From: Rugamonas brunnea
GTDB taxonomy: Bacteria; Pseudomonadota; Gammaproteobacteria; Burkholderiales; Burkholderiaceae_D
DNA length: 64,000 nucleotides
Direction: 5' to 3'
NCBI RefSeq assembly: GCF_014042345.1
Contig: NZ_JACEZT010000002.1
Coordinates: 186,001 to 250,000, forward strand
The position numbers were made by a program, and so were the translations under genes. Numbering within the stretch: position 1 is the stretch's first letter; each line of letters begins with the position of its first letter. Positions 31,868-39,737 of this stretch are shown here, one piece after another. The notes beneath the pieces are model-generated. The model was given only the letters and a program-made list of their open reading frames with translations. It was not told where the DNA came from and searched no databases.

Positions 31868-32707
31868 ATGTGGCAAGACGCTAAAGCCTTGAATGCTACC
31901 GCCAACGGCATCTTCGCCCTGGCGCTGCTGGCATGCCTGGCCGCCGGCGTCTGGTGGCTGGCGCAGCGGCCCATGTTCAACCTGCGCACGATCCGCGTGG
32001 AGAGCCTGGCGGCGGACGGCGAACTGCGCCACGTGAGCCAGCTTACGCTGCGCAACAACGCGCTGGGCCGCATCAAGGGCAACTTCTTCACCACCAACCT
32101 GGACACCGTGCGCCAGGCGTTCGAGTCGGTGCCCTGGGTGCGGCGCGCCACCGTGCGCCGCGAATGGCCGGACCAGCTGATCGTGGCGCTGGAGGAGCAT
32201 GAGGCGCTGGGCACCTGGGGTGCCGATGGCCGCCTGCTGTCGACCAAGGGTGACGTGTTCACGGCCAACCTGGCCGAGGCCGAGGAAGACCACGCGCTGC
32301 CCGAGTTCGACGGGCCGGAAGGCAGCGAGAAGGAAGTGCTGTCGCGCTTCGAGGAATTGCGCCAGTGGTTCGCGCCGCTCAAGCTGGTGCCGGAAGCGCT
32401 GTCGCTGTCGGGCCGCTATGCGTGGACCGTGAAGCTTGATAACGGCATGAGCGTGGCGCTGGGGCGTGAGCAGACCGCCACCACGCTGAAGGAAAGGGTG
32501 GACCGGTTGCTGGGCATTTATCCGCAGCTGGTCAGCCATTTGCAGAATATCGAGACCATCGACATGCGGTACCAGAACGGCCTGGCGCTGAGCGCGGCCG
32601 ACCTGAAGATACCGGCCGAAGGCGCCAGACCGAAGGCGCGACCGGCAGTAATGAAGCAGGGCACACAGACCAACAATTTAAAGCCAATCAGCAAGCACAT
32701 ACAGTAG
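31868..32707 (+). CDS. ftsQ: Cell division protein FtsQ
   Basis: 279 residues. A cytoplasmic N-tail and one TM (GIFALALLACLAAGVWWLA) are followed by a POTRA domain (FNLRTIRVESLAADGELRHV region) and the FtsQ beta domain. It links FtsLB and FtsWI and is essential for septation. The C-terminal tail is Lys/Pro-rich. It starts four bases after ddlB and ends nine bases before ftsA. Confidence 0.95.
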   Translation: MWQDAKALNATANGIFALALLACLAAGVWWLAQRPMFNLRTIRVESLAADGELRHVSQLTLRNNALGRIKGNFFTTNLDTVRQAFESVPWVRRATVRREWPDQLIVALEEHEALGTWGADGRLLSTKGDVFTANLAEAEEDHALPEFDGPEGSEKEVLSRFEELRQWFAPLKLVPEALSLSGRYAWTVKLDNGMSVALGREQTATTLKERVDRLLGIYPQLVSHLQNIETIDMRYQNGLALSAADLKIPAEGARPKARPAVMKQGTQTNNLKPISKHIQ

Positions 32708-32716
32708 GCGAGAGAA

Positions 32717-33949
32717 ATGACTAAAGATGCGAAAAACCTGATCGTCGGCCTCGACATCGGCACCTCGAAAGTGGTGGCGGTGGTGGCCGAGGTGATGTCC
32801 GACGGACGCCACGAAGTGATCGGGCTGGGCCAGCACGAATCGAAGGGATTGAAGAAGGGCGTCGTGGTCAACATCGAGGCCACCGTGGAATCCATCCAGC
32901 GCGCGCTGGAGGAGGCCGAGCTGATGGCCGACTGCAAGATCCGCAACGTCTACGCCGGCATCGCGGGCAGCCATATCCGCAGCTTCAATTCCAGCGGCAT
33001 GGTGGCCATCAAGGACAAGGAAGTGACGGCCACCGACGTGGCGCGCGTGATCGAGACGGCCAAGGCCGTCAACATCCCCACCGACCAGCAGCTGCTGCAC
33101 ACGGTGCCGCAGGAATTCATCGTCGACAGCCAGGAGGACGTGCGCGAGCCGATCGGCATGAGCGGCATCCGTCTGGAAGTGAAGGTGCACATCGTGACCG
33201 GCGCCGTGTCGGCCGTGCAGAACATCGTCAAGTGCGTGCGCCGCTGCGGGCTGGAAGTGTCGGACCTGATCCTGCAGCCGATGGCCTCGGCCGACGCCGT
33301 GCTTACCCCGGACGAGAAGGAGCTGGGCGTGGTCTTGATCGACATCGGCGGCGGCACCACCGACGTGGCGGTGTTCTCGGACGGCGCGATCCGCCACACG
33401 GCCGTGATCCCGATCGCCGGCGACCAGATCACCAACGACATCGCGATGGCGCTGCGCACGCCGACTTCGGAGGCGGAGGAAATCAAGATCCGCTACGGCG
33501 TGGCCAAGCAGGTGCTGGCCGATCCGGGCGAATCGCTGGAAGTGCCGGGCCTGGGCGACCGTGGTCCGCGCAACCTGTCGCGCCAGGCGCTGGCGGCCGT
33601 GATCGAGCCGCGCGTGGAAGAGCTGTTCGCGATGGTGCACCAGGTGGTGCGCGAATCCGGTTACGAAGGCGTGCTGTCGTCGGGCATCGTGCTGACGGGC
33701 GGCACCTCCATCATGCCGGGCATGGTGGAGATGGCGGAAGACATCTTCCTCAAGCCGGCCCGCCTCGGCACGCCCGACTACCGCGGCCAGTTGGCCGACG
33801 TGGTGCGCAGCCCGCGCTACGCGACGGTACTGGGCCTGCTGCTGGAAGCGAAAAAGCAGTACCTGCGCGGCCACATCGTGACCCGCCAGGATGGTTCTGT
33901 GAAGGCGGTGTGGCAGCGTATGAAGGAATGGTTCCTCGGTAATTTCTAA
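32717..33949 (+). CDS. ftsA: Cell division protein FtsA
   Basis: 410 residues; actin-fold ATPase with phosphate-1 IVGLDIGTSKVVAVVAE and phosphate-2 VVLIDIGGGTTDVAVFSDG. The C-terminus VWQRMKEWFLGNF is the amphipathic membrane-targeting helix. It tethers FtsZ filaments to the membrane and recruits later divisome proteins. GAGAG lies a few bases before the ATG. It is separated from ftsZ by 191 bp, the longest gap in the cluster. Confidence 0.97.
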   Translation: MTKDAKNLIVGLDIGTSKVVAVVAEVMSDGRHEVIGLGQHESKGLKKGVVVNIEATVESIQRALEEAELMADCKIRNVYAGIAGSHIRSFNSSGMVAIKDKEVTATDVARVIETAKAVNIPTDQQLLHTVPQEFIVDSQEDVREPIGMSGIRLEVKVHIVTGAVSAVQNIVKCVRRCGLEVSDLILQPMASADAVLTPDEKELGVVLIDIGGGTTDVAVFSDGAIRHTAVIPIAGDQITNDIAMALRTPTSEAEEIKIRYGVAKQVLADPGESLEVPGLGDRGPRNLSRQALAAVIEPRVEELFAMVHQVVRESGYEGVLSSGIVLTGGTSIMPGMVEMAEDIFLKPARLGTPDYRGQLADVVRSPRYATVLGLLLEAKKQYLRGHIVTRQDGSVKAVWQRMKEWFLGNF

Positions 33950-34029
33950 GCAGTGCAGGTCAAGTGGTAAAGGTCAGCAGTAAATTCGGTTGGTGCAGTG
34001 TGGTTTGTGGTTTTTAGTACGGCGATTCC

Positions 34030-34058
34030 AATACATTTAGCTAAACAATTTATATAAT
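34030..34058 (+). promoter_or_regulatory. Candidate ftsZ promoter
   Basis: A perfect TATAAT at 34053-34058, 17 bases after a weak AATACA (34030-34035), lies in the A/T-rich ftsA-ftsZ gap. It would give ftsZ its own transcript with a leader of about 75 nt, additional to read-through from the cluster. Confidence 0.5.
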
Positions 34059-34140
34059 TCAACCGCAGTTTTCAATCTCCAGTTCTCCTAAAAGATATGA
34101 GGCCTGGCGCTTGGAAACCGCATACTGATAGGAGCACATC

Positions 34141-35358
34141 ATGGAGTTTGATATGGTCGATAACGCAGCTTTGGGAACCGTCATCAAGGTCGTCGGCGTC
34201 GGCGGAGCAGGTGGCAATGCAGTTCAACACATGATCAACAAGGGCATGTCGGGCGTCGAGTTCATCGCCGCCAACACCGATGCCCAGGCCCTGTCGACCT
34301 CCAAGGCCGACAACATCATCCAGATCGGCGAGACCGGTCTGGGCGCGGGCATGAAGCCTGACGTCGGCCGCAAGCTGGCCGAGGAATCGCGCCAGCGCAT
34401 CGAGGACTCGCTGCGCGGCGCGCACATGGTGTTCATCGCCGCCGGCATGGGCGGCGGCACCGGCACTGGCGCCGCACCGATCGTGGCCGAAGTGGCCAAG
34501 CAACTGGGCGCGCTGACCGTGGCCGTGGTGTCCAAGCCGTTCTCGCACGAAGGCCAGAAGTGCATGGACATCGCCGACGAGGGCCTGGAGCAGCTGTCGG
34601 CCAACGTCGACTCGCTGATCGTGATCCTGAACGAGAAGCTGGAAGAGATCTACGAAGACGAATCGCTGATCGAATGGCTGCAGCACGCCGACGATGTGCT
34701 CAACAACGCGGTGGCCGGCATCGCCGAGATCATCAACGTGCCGGGCCACATCAACGTCGACTTCAACGACGTCAAGACCATCATGGGCGAGCAGGGCAAG
34801 GCCATGATGGGTACGGCCACCGCCTCCGGCGTGGACCGCGCCCGCATCGCGGCCGAGCAGGCCGTCGCCTCGCCGCTGCTCGATGGCGTGGACCTGTCCG
34901 GCGCGCGCGGCGTGCTGGTGAACGTGACGGCCAGCCGTGGCCTGAAGGGTAAGGAGATCAAGGAAGTGATGGCCGCCGTGCGCGCCTTCGCCGCACCGGA
35001 CGCCTCCATCGCCCAGGGTATCGCCTACGACGACGACATGGGCGACAACATCCGCGTGACCGTGGTGGCCACCGGCCTGGGCAAGGCCAAGAAGCACGTG
35101 CAGCTGGTGCCGCAGCAGATGCTGCGCACGGGCACCCACAACAGCCCGCTGATGCCATCGGCCTCGCTGGGCGGTGGCGCGGCTGCCACTTCCGTGTCCG
35201 TGGGCGCGGCAGGCGGCCTGGGCAACGCTGCTTACGACGGCATGAAGGCGCCGGCGGTATGGCGCCGCGAAACGGCGTCCGAGCAGGTGCAGGCGCTGCA
35301 GAAGAACGGCATGGAAACCTACGACATCCCGGCCTTCCTGCGCAAGCAGGCTGACTAA
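34141..35358 (+). CDS. ftsZ: Cell division protein FtsZ
   Basis: 405 residues; tubulin-like GTPase that forms the Z-ring. GTP-binding motifs are VGVGGAGGNAVQHMI and the tubulin signature GMGGGTGTGAAP; the T7 synergy loop is INVDFNDVKTIM. A linker rich in Gly/Ala/Ser precedes the conserved C-terminal peptide YDIPAFLRKQAD, which binds FtsA and ZipA. AGGAG lies eight bases before the ATG. It ends the dcw cluster and is followed by two terminators. Confidence 0.98.
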   Translation: MEFDMVDNAALGTVIKVVGVGGAGGNAVQHMINKGMSGVEFIAANTDAQALSTSKADNIIQIGETGLGAGMKPDVGRKLAEESRQRIEDSLRGAHMVFIAAGMGGGTGTGAAPIVAEVAKQLGALTVAVVSKPFSHEGQKCMDIADEGLEQLSANVDSLIVILNEKLEEIYEDESLIEWLQHADDVLNNAVAGIAEIINVPGHINVDFNDVKTIMGEQGKAMMGTATASGVDRARIAAEQAVASPLLDGVDLSGARGVLVNVTASRGLKGKEIKEVMAAVRAFAAPDASIAQGIAYDDDMGDNIRVTVVATGLGKAKKHVQLVPQQMLRTGTHNSPLMPSASLGGGAAATSVSVGAAGGLGNAAYDGMKAPAVWRRETASEQVQALQKNGMETYDIPAFLRKQAD

Positions 35359-35367
35359 GATGCGCGG

Positions 35368-35411
35368 CGGCGCCCGGCCCGCAGGCTTGAAAGCGGGGCG
35401 GGCGCCGTTTT
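35368..35411 (+). terminator. Terminator of ftsZ / dcw cluster
   Basis: A 15-bp GC stem with one mismatch (35368-35382 with 35393-35407) and a 10-base loop, followed by TTTT, starts nine bases past the ftsZ stop. Confidence 0.75.
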
Positions 35412-35470
35412 GGCGTCTTCCAGCAGAATCATCGCGCTTCAGGCATACTGCACGTTCTATGCCGGGGCAT

Positions 35471-35494
35471 ACCGCGCCGAGGCGCGGTTTTTTT
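35471..35494 (+). terminator. Second hairpin with U-tract just ahead of the peroxiredoxin gene
   Basis: ACCGCGC, loop CGAG, GCGCGGT is followed by TTTTTTT. It ends about 28 bp before the peroxiredoxin start codon, so if that gene's promoter lies upstream of it the hairpin would sit in the leader and could act as an attenuator. Otherwise it backs up the ftsZ terminator. Confidence 0.65.
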
Positions 35495-35522
35495 ATTCAA
35501 ATTCAGAACAGAGGAGTCAAAC

Positions 35523-36026
35523 ATGACCATCAAGATCGGCGATACCCTGCCAGAAGGCAGCCTGTCGGAATACATCGAAACCGAAACGGAAGGTTGCGCA
35601 CTGGGCCCCAACACGTTCAACGTGCAAGACCTGGTCAAGGGCAAGAAGATCGCCATCTTCGGCCTGCCAGGCGCCTACACCCCGACCTGCTCGGCACAGC
35701 ACGTGCCTGGCTACGTCAAGCACGCGGCCGAACTGAAGGCCAAGGGTGTCGATGAAATCTGGTGCATCTCCGTCAACGACGCGTTCGTGATGGGCGCCTG
35801 GGGCCGCGACCAGAAAGCGACCGGCATCGTGCGCATGATGGCCGACGGCAACGCCGCCTACAGCAAGGCGCTGGGCCTGGACGCCGACTTCAGCAAGTTC
35901 GGCATGGGCACGCGCTCGCAGCGCTACTCGATGCTGGTCGAGAATGGCGTCGTCAAGCAGCTCAACGTGGAGCAGGGCGGCAAGTTCGAAGTGTCGAACG
36001 CGGAAACGCTGCTGGGCCAGCTGTAA
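35523..36026 (+). CDS. Peroxiredoxin (Prx5/AhpC-TSA family)
   Basis: 167 residues; thioredoxin fold. The peroxidatic Cys56 lies in P-x-x-x-T-x-x-C (PGAYTPTC), and Arg in the RSQRYSM segment completes the active site. The family reduces H2O2 and organic peroxides with glutathione or glutaredoxin as donor in the cytoplasm. GAGGAG lies eight bases before the ATG. This gene commonly follows ftsZ in Burkholderiales. Confidence 0.93.
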   Translation: MTIKIGDTLPEGSLSEYIETETEGCALGPNTFNVQDLVKGKKIAIFGLPGAYTPTCSAQHVPGYVKHAAELKAKGVDEIWCISVNDAFVMGAWGRDQKATGIVRMMADGNAAYSKALGLDADFSKFGMGTRSQRYSMLVENGVVKQLNVEQGGKFEVSNAETLLGQL

Positions 36027-36048
36027 TTCCGGCTGCACCACTTGCAAG

Positions 36049-36078
36049 ACAAAACGGCGCCGCGGCGCCGTTTTGTTT
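36049..36078. terminator. Bidirectional terminator after the peroxiredoxin gene
   Basis: AAAACGGCGC, loop CGCG, GCGCCGTTTT followed by GTTTTG. A- and T-runs flank the stem on both sides, so it can work in either direction. Confidence 0.8.
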
Positions 36079-36203
36079 TGGTGGCATCATCCCCGGGCGC
36101 GTCTTTGATTTGATGATGGGCAAAGCCGATTTGGGCGTTGCGGCGGGTGTGATGGGACAGGCGTATGATCTAGCCTTATCCATTGTCTTTGTGCTTAGAG
36201 AAG

Positions 36204-36602
36204 ATGAGTCAATTCCTGACACCTGATGAATTGCGCGTGCGCGTGCTTGCCGATCTGACGGCTGCGGTGACGCTGCGCGCGCAAGGCGCGAGTTTTCAGG
36301 TCTGGATCGAAACGGCCGATGGCATCTACATGCTGGCGGATGCCGGCGGCGATGTGCAGCGCTTTGTTGATCCGCGCGATGCATTATCATTGTTGCGTGG
36401 AACTGGCATCGAGCAAGTGCGCGTGGAATACGCAGCCTGGGTGCCGGAGGCGGCCGAGGCCGAGTGTACTTACGATTCCTGGTTACAGGATAAGGTGGAA
36501 ACCGCGTTGGCTGGCTTGCGCGACGGTTCCAATCCTACCTTTTCGAAGGAGGAGTGGGACAAGATCAAGGCAGAAAGAATGTCCCGGCTCGCCGCATCAT
36601 GA
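36204..36602 (+). CDS. Putative antitoxin with N-terminal extra domain
   Basis: 132 residues from the ATG at 36204, which has AGAGAAG just upstream. Residues 1-75 form a compact alpha/beta region (ASFQVWIETADGIYMLADAG, then DALSLLRGTGIEQVRVEYA) I do not recognise. Residues ~85-132 (DSWLQDKVETALAGL, then FSKEEWDKIKAERMSRL) resemble the toxin-binding C-terminal helices of ParD/RelB-type antitoxins. Its stop overlaps the toxin start (ATGA), the usual antitoxin-first order. It is longer than typical ParD (about 80). The DNA-binding part is not evident. Confidence 0.65.
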   Translation: MSQFLTPDELRVRVLADLTAAVTLRAQGASFQVWIETADGIYMLADAGGDVQRFVDPRDALSLLRGTGIEQVRVEYAAWVPEAAEAECTYDSWLQDKVETALAGLRDGSNPTFSKEEWDKIKAERMSRLAAS

Positions 36603-36874
36603 AGCGGGTCATCCGGACCGCTACCTATCTAAGCGATCTGGATGACATCTGGCGTTTCGTCGCCCGCGATAGTCCGCAAGCGGCAACCAATCTTTGGGCG
36701 CGTATTGACGCGCAAGTCGATCGTCTTGCAGATCCGAACTTCCCCCGCCGCCGTGGCCGCGTCAAGGGAACGGTCGAGTTGATCGCGCATCGCAACTACA
36801 TCGTGATCCTGCTTGAGGACGCTGACGCCGTGATTGCGTTGAACGTCGTTCACGCGAAAAAGCGTTATCCGTGA
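36599..36874 (+). CDS. RelE/ParE-family toxin
   Basis: 91 residues. The fold is indicated by the helix YLSDLDDIWRFVARDSPQAA, the RIDAQVDRLA helix, the strand ELIAHRNYIVILLED and the C-terminal VVHAKKRYP, matching ParE/RelE consensus (H-x-x-R-x-x-P at the end). ParE types poison gyrase and RelE types cut mRNA; which applies cannot be told. The coding region is less GC-rich than its neighbours, consistent with transfer. Confidence 0.8.
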   Translation: MKRVIRTATYLSDLDDIWRFVARDSPQAATNLWARIDAQVDRLADPNFPRRRGRVKGTVELIAHRNYIVILLEDADAVIALNVVHAKKRYP

Positions 36875-36892
36875 AAACGCGCCCTTAATCGA

Positions 36893-37666
36893 TCAATAAA
36901 TCTCTTCCTCCTGCTTGCAGGCCACGAACATCGCCGCGTCGATAGTGAACGAATGGTCGGCCTGCACGGCGAAGTAGTCGCGCGCCTCGCGCGGGGCGGA
37001 ATCCCACAGGCTGCGGATGGCCTGTTCGCGCAGCGCCGGCGTGCGCATGCGCGCCACCCATTCGGCGAAGCGCATCTCCAGTTTCCACTGGCTGTCGAGA
37101 CGGTGGGCGAAACCGGCCATGCCCAGCTTGTGGCCCCATTCGCACAGCCGGTAGTCGCGCACGTGCGAGCCGTCGCGCAGCAGTTCCACGGCCTGCAAGG
37201 TGGTGTCGCACAGGGCCGATGCGGGCGCCACAATGTCCACGATCACCAGCTTGCCGCCCGGGCGCAGCACGCGCCAGGCTTCCTGCAGGGCGGCCGGCAC
37301 GTCCAGCCAGTGGTGGGCCGAGAAGCGCGTCACCACCAGGTCGAAGATGGCGCCGGCGAACGGCAGCTGGCCCACGTCGCCCTGCTGGGTGCGGATGTTT
37401 TCCAGGCCGCGGTCGGCCGCCGCCTGCGTCACTACGTCCAGCATGGCCTGCGACAGGTCGAACGCCACCACCGACTGCGCCACGGGCGCCACGGCGAAGC
37501 TGGCGTGGCCGGCGCCGCAGCCCAGGTCCAGCACGCGGGGCAGGGCCATTTTGCGCGCGATGTCATGCATGGCGGCCAGGTCCGCGCCCTGGGCGTGGAC
37601 GGCGCTGCTCAGGTAGGCTTGCGCGGTGTTGCCAAATTGCTCAACGATGACGGCTTGCTGTTTCAT
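36893..37666 (-). CDS. Class I SAM-dependent methyltransferase
   Basis: 257 residues. Motif I is VLDLGCGAGHASFAVAP, motif II VVAFDLSQAML, and post-motif RVLRPGGKLVIVDIVAP, a Methyltransf_11/UbiE-like fold. The N-terminus QFGNTAQAYLSSAVHAQGAD is typical of small-molecule methyltransferases. The substrate is unknown. GAGGAAG lies eight bases before the ATG at 37666. It is divergent from the HTH regulator across a 90-bp region with two palindromes, which suggests it is that regulator's target. Confidence 0.85.
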   Translation of the reverse strand: MKQQAVIVEQFGNTAQAYLSSAVHAQGADLAAMHDIARKMALPRVLDLGCGAGHASFAVAPVAQSVVAFDLSQAMLDVVTQAAADRGLENIRTQQGDVGQLPFAGAIFDLVVTRFSAHHWLDVPAALQEAWRVLRPGGKLVIVDIVAPASALCDTTLQAVELLRDGSHVRDYRLCEWGHKLGMAGFAHRLDSQWKLEMRFAEWVARMRTPALREQAIRSLWDSAPREARDYFAVQADHSFTIDAAMFVACKQEEEIY

Positions 37667-37695
37667 GGTGGCTTCCTCGTGTGGTGGGGAAGCGT

Positions 37696-37719
37696 CAGGA
37701 TAGGCAAATTCCTATCCTG
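37696..37719. promoter_or_regulatory. Operator candidate 1 (CAGGATAGG inverted repeat)
   Basis: CAGGATAGG, six bases, CCTATCCTG: 9-bp perfect arms in the divergent promoter region of the methyltransferase and HTH genes. Confidence 0.6.
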
Positions 37720-37734
37720 TAACAAGACAAGGAC

Positions 37735-37748
37735 TTATACTGGTATAA
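37735..37748. promoter_or_regulatory. Operator candidate 2 (TTATACTGGTATAA)
   Basis: TTATAC-TG-GTATAA is a perfect 14-bp palindrome eight bases before the HTH gene start. A protein bound here would block initiation or translation start of the regulator, consistent with autorepression. Confidence 0.6.
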
Positions 37749-37756
37749 CTTCTACC

Positions 37757-38533
37757 ATGCACACCACCCTCGGCGATTACATCCGCGCCCACCGCGAGCG
37801 CGTCACCCCTGCCAGCGCCGGCCTGTCCGGCGGTGGACGGCGGCGCACGCCCGGCCTGCGGCGCGAGGAGTTGGCCCAGTTGTGCGAGGTCAGCCCCACC
37901 TGGCTCACGTGGCTGGAGCAGGGGCGGCCCGTGGCGGCCTCGGCCCGCCTGCTGGCCCGGCTGGCCGACGTGCTGCGATTGTCGGTGGCCGAGCGCGCCT
38001 ACCTGTTCAGTCTGGCCGGCCGGCTTGATCCGCAGCATGACCTTGATGCGGGCGCAGCCGGGCAGGGGCTGGACGCGCTGGTGCGCGCCATCAACGCCCC
38101 GGCCTACATCCTGGACCGCCAGTGGGACGCGCTGGCCTGGAACGCCGACGCGGCGGCCCTGTTGCGCGGCTGGCTCGACGGTGGCCAGGGCGCGGGAACG
38201 CCCAACCTGCTGCGCTTCATGTTCCTGCAAGCGCAGGCGCGCAGCCTGACGGTGGACTGGCCGGAGCGGGCGCGCCGGCTGGTGGCCGAGTTCCGCGCCG
38301 ACACAGGCCGCCACGCGGCCCAGGAACCGCTGGCCAGCCTGATCGCGGAACTGGTGGCGGCCAGCGAGGAATTCCACCAGTTGTGGACGTTGCAGGACGT
38401 CGTGGGCCGCGAGGGCGGCGCGCGCCGCTTCCGCGACGCGGCCGGCGCCGAGCACACCTTCAGCCAGGTCACGCTGCACCTGGCCCAGCGGCCGGACCTG
38501 AAACTGGTGATGTTGCTGCCGGCGCCTGGCTAA
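37757..38533 (+). CDS. HTH transcriptional regulator, MmyB-like ligand-binding domain
   Basis: 258 residues. An Xre-type HTH (TPGLRREELAQLCEVSPTW, then LTWLEQGR) is followed by the conserved SVAERAYLFSLAG and a C-terminal MmyB/PAS-like domain (ILDRQWDALAWNADAAALL is the diagnostic strand-helix). Such regulators often repress a divergently transcribed enzyme gene and respond to small, possibly lipid-like ligands. The ATG at 37757 starts just after two palindromes, supporting autoregulation together with the divergent methyltransferase. Confidence 0.88.
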   Translation: MHTTLGDYIRAHRERVTPASAGLSGGGRRRTPGLRREELAQLCEVSPTWLTWLEQGRPVAASARLLARLADVLRLSVAERAYLFSLAGRLDPQHDLDAGAAGQGLDALVRAINAPAYILDRQWDALAWNADAAALLRGWLDGGQGAGTPNLLRFMFLQAQARSLTVDWPERARRLVAEFRADTGRHAAQEPLASLIAELVAASEEFHQLWTLQDVVGREGGARRFRDAAGAEHTFSQVTLHLAQRPDLKLVMLLPAPG

Positions 38534-38628
38534 GCCATGTACTCAGGCGCGGCGGCCCTAGTGGGCGCGATGGCCGCAGTGGCCGCAGTGGCCGCGGCGG
38601 CGCCGCTGGCCATGTGCCGCGCCCGCCG

Positions 38629-39525
38629 TCACATCGATGGATGCCATTCCCGCACGCAATTGCGCCCCGCCGCCTTCGCCGCATAGAGCGCCTTGTCGGC
38701 GCGTTCGATCGAGGTCGCTGCCGGCAGCTCCGGGTCGAGGTGGGTCAGGCCGATGGACACGGAAATGTGCACCGGTTCGTCCAGGCCGATGTCGATGGGC
38801 AGCGCGGCGATCCGGGCGCGCAGCAGATCGATGCGCGCATAACTCATGGCCGGTTCAGCGTGGGGCATGCAGAGCAGGAACTCTTCGCCGCCATAGCGGA
38901 ACACCTTGTCGTAGGGGCGCAGCTGTTTGATCAGATAGTGGATGGTGGTCGCCAGTACCCGGTCCGCCGCCGGATGCCCGTAGCGGTCGTTGACCGCCTT
39001 GAAATGGTCGAAGTCCACCATCGCGATGAAGCAGGCCTGGGTCTGGCGCTTCTCTACCTGCTGCTGTTCGCGCAAGGTCGGCAGGATCTCGTAGCGGGTG
39101 ATCGCCCCGGTCAGCGCGTCGTGATTGAACAGCGAGTTTTCCAGCTCCCGTTCGAGGGAGGTGATTTCCAGCCGCATCCGGTCGAGTGCGTTGGAGAAGT
39201 TGTCGTAGTCGAGCGTGGCGATGTGATTGCCCCCGCCGGCGACGAGCAGCAACTGCTTGGCCAGCTGGTGCAAGCGCTGGTGTTCTTCCCCCATGGCGAT
39301 GAAACCAGGGTGCTTGCGCAGTTCCTCGGGGGCCTCGCTATAAAACCATTGGCCGAACCGGCACATGGTGTGGGCCAGTTCGTCGATATCGCGTTTGTCG
39401 CCCGGCAGCCCGCACACCAGCGTGCGGACCAATGCCCCGTACCACGCCTGGTGGTAGTTGAGCGCTTCTTTCAGTTGCGCGAGTATCGATTGCAATTCTT
39501 CCCGGGTCGCCGCTTCGAGCGCCAT
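38629..39525 (-). CDS. Diguanylate cyclase with N-terminal zinc-binding (CZB) domain, DgcZ-like
   Basis: 298 residues from the ATG at 39525, preferred because GAGGAG lies six bases upstream; an ATG at 39555 would add ten residues. Residues 1-110 form a CZB domain with zinc ligands His25, Cys55, His82 and His86 (motifs YHQAW, MCRFGQW, EEHQRLHQ). The GGDEF domain has the active GGEEF at 212-216 and an inhibitory RxxD (RPYD) at 203-206. E. coli DgcZ has the same layout and is inhibited by zinc. It makes c-di-GMP from two GTP, so it probably ties metal status to surface attachment. No partner gene is adjacent. Confidence 0.88.
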   Translation of the reverse strand: MALEAATREELQSILAQLKEALNYHQAWYGALVRTLVCGLPGDKRDIDELAHTMCRFGQWFYSEAPEELRKHPGFIAMGEEHQRLHQLAKQLLLVAGGGNHIATLDYDNFSNALDRMRLEITSLERELENSLFNHDALTGAITRYEILPTLREQQQVEKRQTQACFIAMVDFDHFKAVNDRYGHPAADRVLATTIHYLIKQLRPYDKVFRYGGEEFLLCMPHAEPAMSYARIDLLRARIAALPIDIGLDEPVHISVSIGLTHLDPELPAATSIERADKALYAAKAAGRNCVREWHPSM

Positions 39526-39679
39526 GCGCATCTCCTCAGAATAATTGATCAACATGCATTCAATTCAGCTTACCATCAACGGGTTTGCCATACAGCAGCA
39601 ATCGGGGGAGAGTGTGGACAAATTGCGCACGCTGGCGCCGGCACGGGGCCGGGCGCGCCCAGCACAAATATTTCCGCCT

Positions 39680-39688
39680 TGCTATAAT
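39680..39688 (+). promoter_or_regulatory. Extended -10 promoter of the EamA transporter
   Basis: TGCTATAAT at 39680-39688 is a perfect extended -10 element with no clear -35. Transcription would start near 39695. Confidence 0.5.
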
Positions 39689-39737
39689 TTCCCGGAGCGC
39701 TGGCCACACGCCGCCGCTGCTGGCTCTGGACGTCGCC

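Noticed and set aside
36113..36226. 37-residue frame (MMGKADLGVAAGVMG...) before the toxin-antitoxin pair
   Set aside because: No SD, overlaps the antitoxin start and has no known match; it may be the remains of a leader but I cannot support it.
38565..38605. GGCCGCAGT triplicate after the HTH gene as a functional repeat
   Set aside because: Short, imperfect and in a high-GC gap; chance is a sufficient explanation.
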